A stretch of 10,279 nt of DNA from NCBI GenBank assembly GCA_021816165.1, contig JAKAYZ010000026.1, forward strand, positions 1-10,279, in the 5' to 3' direction. The position numbers were made by a program, and so were the translations under genes. The DNA is from Planctomycetota bacterium. Lineage in GTDB: Bacteria; Planctomycetota; Phycisphaerae; WQYP01. Every line of letters begins with the position of its first letter. Position 1 is the stretch's first letter. This document shows, piece by piece, positions 6,799-10,279 of this stretch. A model generated the notes under the pieces. The model saw only the letters and a list, made by a program, of their open reading frames with translations, did not search any database and was not told the DNA's origin.

Positions 6799-7917
6799 AT
6801 GTTGATTTTGGGCTTGGTGTTGTTTGTCGCGGCCTTGGGGCTTTCCGCTATGGGCACGGCCATCGCCGTTCGGCTGGCACCACGATTGGGAATGATGGAC
6901 CAGCCCGGTCAACGCAAAGTCCATATCTTGGCCAAACCACGCAATGGCGGCATGGCCATTTTCTGCGGAATTGGCCTGCCGTTACTGGCAGCGATTATTT
7001 TTGCTCCAATGCTACAGCAGCCATGGCTGGCCCATCTGCTGCCCACGTCCGTAACCGTGGAAATTCCGGGATTGATGGCTCATCGCGGCCTGGCCCTGGT
7101 ATTGTTTTTATGCACCGGGGCCATCCATCTGCTGGGATTATTGGATGATCGCCGACCCATGGCCGCTGTTCCCAAGCTCGTGGGACAATTTTTCATTGCG
7201 GCAGCCCTGGTCATTGGGGGCGAAATTGCCGCCCCCGGGGGTTTTCGCATCCTCACTCTGCTGGATCATCTATTCCCGGGTGGAGAGTTGGTCTCCGGTA
7301 TCGTCACCGTGTTGTGGTTGGTGATCCTGACCAACGCGTTTAATTTCATGGACAACATGGACGGCCTTTCTGCGGGAGTGGCCTTTATCTGCGGACTCAT
7401 GTTCCTTCTGGCGGCATTGCACGCCGGCCAATGGTTTATCGGCGGGCTTTTGCTGCTGTATCTGGGCGCCACCCTGGGCTTTTTATTTTATAACTTTCCG
7501 CCTGCGGCGATTTTCATGGGAGATGGCGGCAGCATGGTGCTGGGATTTTTTTTGGCGGCGCTTACCATTCGCACCACCTATTACCACAGCGGCGCAAAAT
7601 GGTGGGCCATCTTTATGCCGCTGATCGTCACCGCCGTGCCTCTGTACGACTTTTTTGTGATTATTGCCGTAAGACTTTGGCGGCACCGCAGCCCCATGCA
7701 GGGCGATGCAAACCATTTTTCCCACCGGCTCACGCGGCATGGTTTCACGCAGCGCGGTGCGGTACTGGTCATTTATGCCGTTACCCTGGCCAGTGGACTT
7801 TCCGCGCCGCTGCTCGCCTTGACCAACAATGACGGGGCTATCCTCATTGCCACGCAGTGTGTGGCAATTCTGGTGGTCGTCGGAATCCTGGAGCGGGTCG
7901 GAGACCATCTGGTATGA
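6799..7917 (+). CDS. wecA: Polyprenyl-phosphate sugar-1-phosphate transferase, WecA/TagO/MraY family
   Basis: Polytopic inner-membrane enzyme of 372 residues, close to the E. coli WecA length (367). The family transfers a HexNAc-1-phosphate from a UDP-sugar to undecaprenyl phosphate on the cytoplasmic side, the first step of O-antigen, teichoic acid or exopolysaccharide synthesis. The motifs are in order: DQPGQRKVH with KPRNGG (34-51), the Mg-binding LLDDRR (114-119), NAFNFMDNMDG (179-189), the MGDGGS loop (240-245), and HFSHRL (306-311), which is of WecA/TagO rather than MraY type. About ten to eleven hydrophobic segments fit the family. The stop overlaps the start of the next gene (ATGA), indicating translational coupling with the ligase-like protein. 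The UDP-sugar cannot be told from sequence. The gene symbol marks family resemblance, not proven orthology. Confidence 0.93.
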   Translation: MLILGLVLFVAALGLSAMGTAIAVRLAPRLGMMDQPGQRKVHILAKPRNGGMAIFCGIGLPLLAAIIFAPMLQQPWLAHLLPTSVTVEIPGLMAHRGLALVLFLCTGAIHLLGLLDDRRPMAAVPKLVGQFFIAAALVIGGEIAAPGGFRILTLLDHLFPGGELVSGIVTVLWLVILTNAFNFMDNMDGLSAGVAFICGLMFLLAALHAGQWFIGGLLLLYLGATLGFLFYNFPPAAIFMGDGGSMVLGFFLAALTIRTTYYHSGAKWWAIFMPLIVTAVPLYDFFVIIAVRLWRHRSPMQGDANHFSHRLTRHGFTQRGAVLVIYAVTLASGLSAPLLALTNNDGAILIATQCVAILVVVGILERVGDHLV

Positions 7918-10124
7918 AACCCCGGCTGCAAAATTTTCTAGCCTGGATGGCTCTTGCCGGCTTGCTGCTGGTGCTTGCGGTGCGCATGACTTTTCTGGAA
8001 GTCACCACCCGAACCATACCGCATGTAGCGGCGAGTCGCGGCGGCCACACCCTTCCCACCATCCATTTTCCAGGACCGGCGGAAATTGTCGGTGCAGGCG
8101 TCGTGACTCTGGCACTTACCGGGCTGGCCCTGATGGCTGCGGGCAAGATCCGCAAAGTCGCCTGGCTGCTGCTGGCTTTGATCCTCATGATTCTGGCTTT
8201 GGCTGTTGTCAGCACGTTTCATGCCGCCAATCGTTTCGCCGCGCTGGTCGGTGTTTTTGATGCTGGCATGGGGCTTCTGGCCGGCTGGGCCATGTTAATC
8301 CTCTGCAGCACCGATCGGCGACGACAATGGGTGGTGGTGGTGATGGTTGGCTTTTTAACCATGCTGTGCGTGAAGGGCTTTTATCAACGCTATGAGGAAA
8401 TTCCCGAAACCATTCACTACTTTTTTCAGCATGAAACGCAATACGCCCGGCAGATGGGGTGGAAACTCGATTCACCGGAAATGAAACTTTATATCGGCCG
8501 CTTGAATTCCCAGGAAGTAACCGGTTTTTTTGACCTCAGCGATGCCTTTGCTGAGGCCATGTGCCCACTGCTGATGCTGGTGGCGGCATTGGGAATTGCA
8601 CTTTTCGCCTCACGTAGCAGCGTTGACCCACCCTTCCAGGCGCCAGCAGCGGGTAACTTATCGCCAACCCGCTCGGTGCGCCGCGCTGCTCCGGATATAA
8701 TGGGGGCCAGCAGGTCCGACATTCCTATGCCGCAATTTCTCGCGGCCTGCTCGACGGTTATTTTTCTTGCAGGCTTGACCATCGTTGTTTTAACGAAAAG
8801 CAAAGGTGGTGTGGCCAGCGCAGTGCTGTGCCTGTTGGCATTGCTGGCGGCCTGGCGGTGGCGGCACTGGGTGGCGCTGCACCGTCGCCACGTAGCCATT
8901 GCGGTGGTGCTGCTGGCGGCAGTGGGAACAGCCGGTTTATTGGCCTGGGGATTTCATTTTCACAGCCTCCCCACCAAAAGCCTCAAGTTTCGCTGGGAAT
9001 ATTGGACTGGTGCCGTGCCGATGATCTTCCGTCATCCGCTCCTGGGCGTGGGATTAAATAACTTCGGCTATTATTATACTCAATATAAACTTCCCAGCGC
9101 TCCGGAAGACGTTAAGAATCCGCACAGTGTGTTGGTCCGGGTCGCCGCGGAAATGGGTTTGCCGGCCATGGTGCTTTGGGCAGTGGTGATTGCGGTATAT
9201 TTTAGCCTGGTCCTGGAGACCCAGCCCTCAACGTCCCGGGCACCGGTTTCGCGCCAGTCCCTGCCCTTCTGGGGCCTGGCAATATTTACCGTGGTCTGGT
9301 GGTGGATTCATTTTATGGTGCTTGGCACCACGCGGCACACATTGGTATACGTGGCGCTGCTGGATACTCTTTACGGCCTGGCCGCCGTCACGGGCATGGT
9401 GGTGGCCGCCCATGCCTGGACCCAACTAAAACCGGAATTCCACCGCTTTGTCGCTTTGGCTGGGGTGTTGGGAGCCGCGGGTATGTTGCTATACGATCAG
9501 GTCAATATGGCCCAGGTTACAAGTCCGGTGGCCATGCTTTTTTGGATGGTGCTAGGTGCCTTCGCCGCCCCACTTTTATCCCCGAGTCCGGAACATAACT
9601 CAGGGCAGATAAAAGATACTGCTGTCTTCTGGCCCGGCGCAACCCTGGGCGCATTAGGACTGTTCGGAGCCGCACTGGCCGCGGTGTTGATTTGGGTGCC
9701 CATAGTCCGCCGCACTCAACCTTGGGATCCTGCACACTTTGTACGCCATTATTCCCTGAACCTTGCCGCCGGCAATTTACCCGCCGCACTGCGCGATGCC
9801 AAAGCAGTGCTGCGCCGTGATCCCCGATCGCAAAATTGGCTTAGCCAGATCATCGCCATAAAAATGCGGCTCGGACAAGACCCGTCCGCACAAGTGCAAA
9901 AAATGTTCTCGCTCAATCGCGCTGATGCCCGGTTCCGCTTCCGGTTGGTCAGTACCGCCGCATGCGGCCTAACCCCCGCACAGCGCGTGGCCCAACTGCA
10001 ACTGGCCTTAAAGCTAAATGCTCAATTGCCGCCTACGGAACCCGCCAGATTCAGTCCGCGGGAACTTGCAGAAATCCACCAGCTAATTCGCACTCTGGCA
10101 AAAAGCCACGTCCCAGGTCAATAA
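7914..10124 (+). CDS. O-antigen ligase/polymerase-like membrane protein with C-terminal soluble domain
   Basis: A 736-residue polytopic protein with about 14-15 predicted membrane segments, matching the O-antigen ligase (WaaL/Wzy_C) superfamily. These enzymes polymerise lipid-linked glycans or transfer them to acceptors on the outer face of the inner membrane. Diagnostic parts are LTKSKGG (293-299, where many members have TxSRG), PLLGVGLNNFGYYY (375-388) and NPHSVLVRVAAEMGLP (402-417), whose His 404 corresponds by position to the important histidine of the large external loop. After the last membrane segment (about 572-597), residues 600-736 form a soluble, mostly helical domain with one TPR-like unit (AALRDAKAVLRRDPRSQNW, 624-642). 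A Pro/Ser/Arg-rich loop lies at about 235-272. I chose ATG 7914 because it overlaps the upstream stop as ATGA and begins just before the first membrane segment; an upstream ATG at 7857 lies inside the wecA gene. Confidence 0.88.
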   Translation: MKPRLQNFLAWMALAGLLLVLAVRMTFLEVTTRTIPHVAASRGGHTLPTIHFPGPAEIVGAGVVTLALTGLALMAAGKIRKVAWLLLALILMILALAVVSTFHAANRFAALVGVFDAGMGLLAGWAMLILCSTDRRRQWVVVVMVGFLTMLCVKGFYQRYEEIPETIHYFFQHETQYARQMGWKLDSPEMKLYIGRLNSQEVTGFFDLSDAFAEAMCPLLMLVAALGIALFASRSSVDPPFQAPAAGNLSPTRSVRRAAPDIMGASRSDIPMPQFLAACSTVIFLAGLTIVVLTKSKGGVASAVLCLLALLAAWRWRHWVALHRRHVAIAVVLLAAVGTAGLLAWGFHFHSLPTKSLKFRWEYWTGAVPMIFRHPLLGVGLNNFGYYYTQYKLPSAPEDVKNPHSVLVRVAAEMGLPAMVLWAVVIAVYFSLVLETQPSTSRAPVSRQSLPFWGLAIFTVVWWWIHFMVLGTTRHTLVYVALLDTLYGLAAVTGMVVAAHAWTQLKPEFHRFVALAGVLGAAGMLLYDQVNMAQVTSPVAMLFWMVLGAFAAPLLSPSPEHNSGQIKDTAVFWPGATLGALGLFGAALAAVLIWVPIVRRTQPWDPAHFVRHYSLNLAAGNLPAALRDAKAVLRRDPRSQNWLSQIIAIKMRLGQDPSAQVQKMFSLNRADARFRFRLVSTAACGLTPAQRVAQLQLALKLNAQLPPTEPARFSPRELAEIHQLIRTLAKSHVPGQ

Positions 10125-10279
10125 GTCACCATGAGATAAAGTGGTGCCGCATTGGGATTATAATGCGAAGGCCCTTTGAGAATCGCTTGCACGCTGGCCG
10201 GTGCGGTCACCGTGACCAGATCGTTGACTTCACTGATATTGGCTTTGCCGCCATGATTCAGCCATATCCTTGGCCGCAC
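10118..10279 (-). CDS. C-terminal end of an unrecognised protein (5' end outside window)
   Basis: Fifty-three open codons run from the window edge to TGA at 10118-10120, giving a tail that includes NHGGKANISEVNDLVTVTAP and ends APLYLMVTY. The mix of residues and the lack of stops look like real protein, with alternating polar and hydrophobic residues suggesting beta strands. I recognise no family. The gene runs toward the ligase gene and overlaps its last 7 bases, so neither transcript has an intergenic terminator here. With so short a piece, a chance open frame is not excluded. Confidence 0.6.
   Translation of the reverse strand: MRPRIWLNHGGKANISEVNDLVTVTAPASVQAILKGPSHYNPNAAPLYLMVTY

Overview
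The window looks like chromosomal DNA of a moderately GC-rich bacterium from the Planctomycetota, perhaps the class Phycisphaerae. The clues are a sugar-binding protein fused to its ABC permease, an oversized second permease, a DUF4416 protein, and a RhaT-type symporter with a long loop and tail. This placement is an inference from gene content. No rRNA, tRNA, CRISPR array, insertion sequence or phage gene was seen.

Left half (1-5735, minus strand): a carbohydrate-import block, read from high to low coordinates. First comes an exported or anchored family-1 solute-binding domain fused to a MalF-type permease (3294-5735). After 42 bases follows a MalG-type permease with about 285 extra residues in its first core periplasmic loop (1440-3251). 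After 157 bases follows an L-rhamnose:H+ symporter of the RhaT family, cut by the window edge (1-1282). No ATPase gene is present, so the ABC importer probably borrows a shared MsmK/UgpC-like ATPase. RhaT suggests a deoxysugar or plant/algal-polysaccharide theme, but the ABC substrate cannot be read from the sequence.

Middle (5736-6166): a 431-base divergent region. It holds an 81-codon open extension of the fusion gene, two overlapping inverted repeats, and a GC-rich stretch with several competing pairings that ends just before the ribosome binding site of the next gene.

Right half (6167-10124, plus strand): a DUF4416 protein, then a WecA/TagO-type polyprenyl-phosphate sugar-phosphate transferase, then an O-antigen-ligase-like polytopic protein coupled to it by an ATGA overlap. 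Together the last two suggest envelope polysaccharide initiation and polymerisation or ligation. At the right edge, the C-terminal end of an unrecognised minus-strand gene overlaps the ligase gene tail to tail by 7 bases.

The most unusual item is the ABC importer. The binding protein is covalently joined to one permease, and the other permease carries its own large extracytoplasmic domain.
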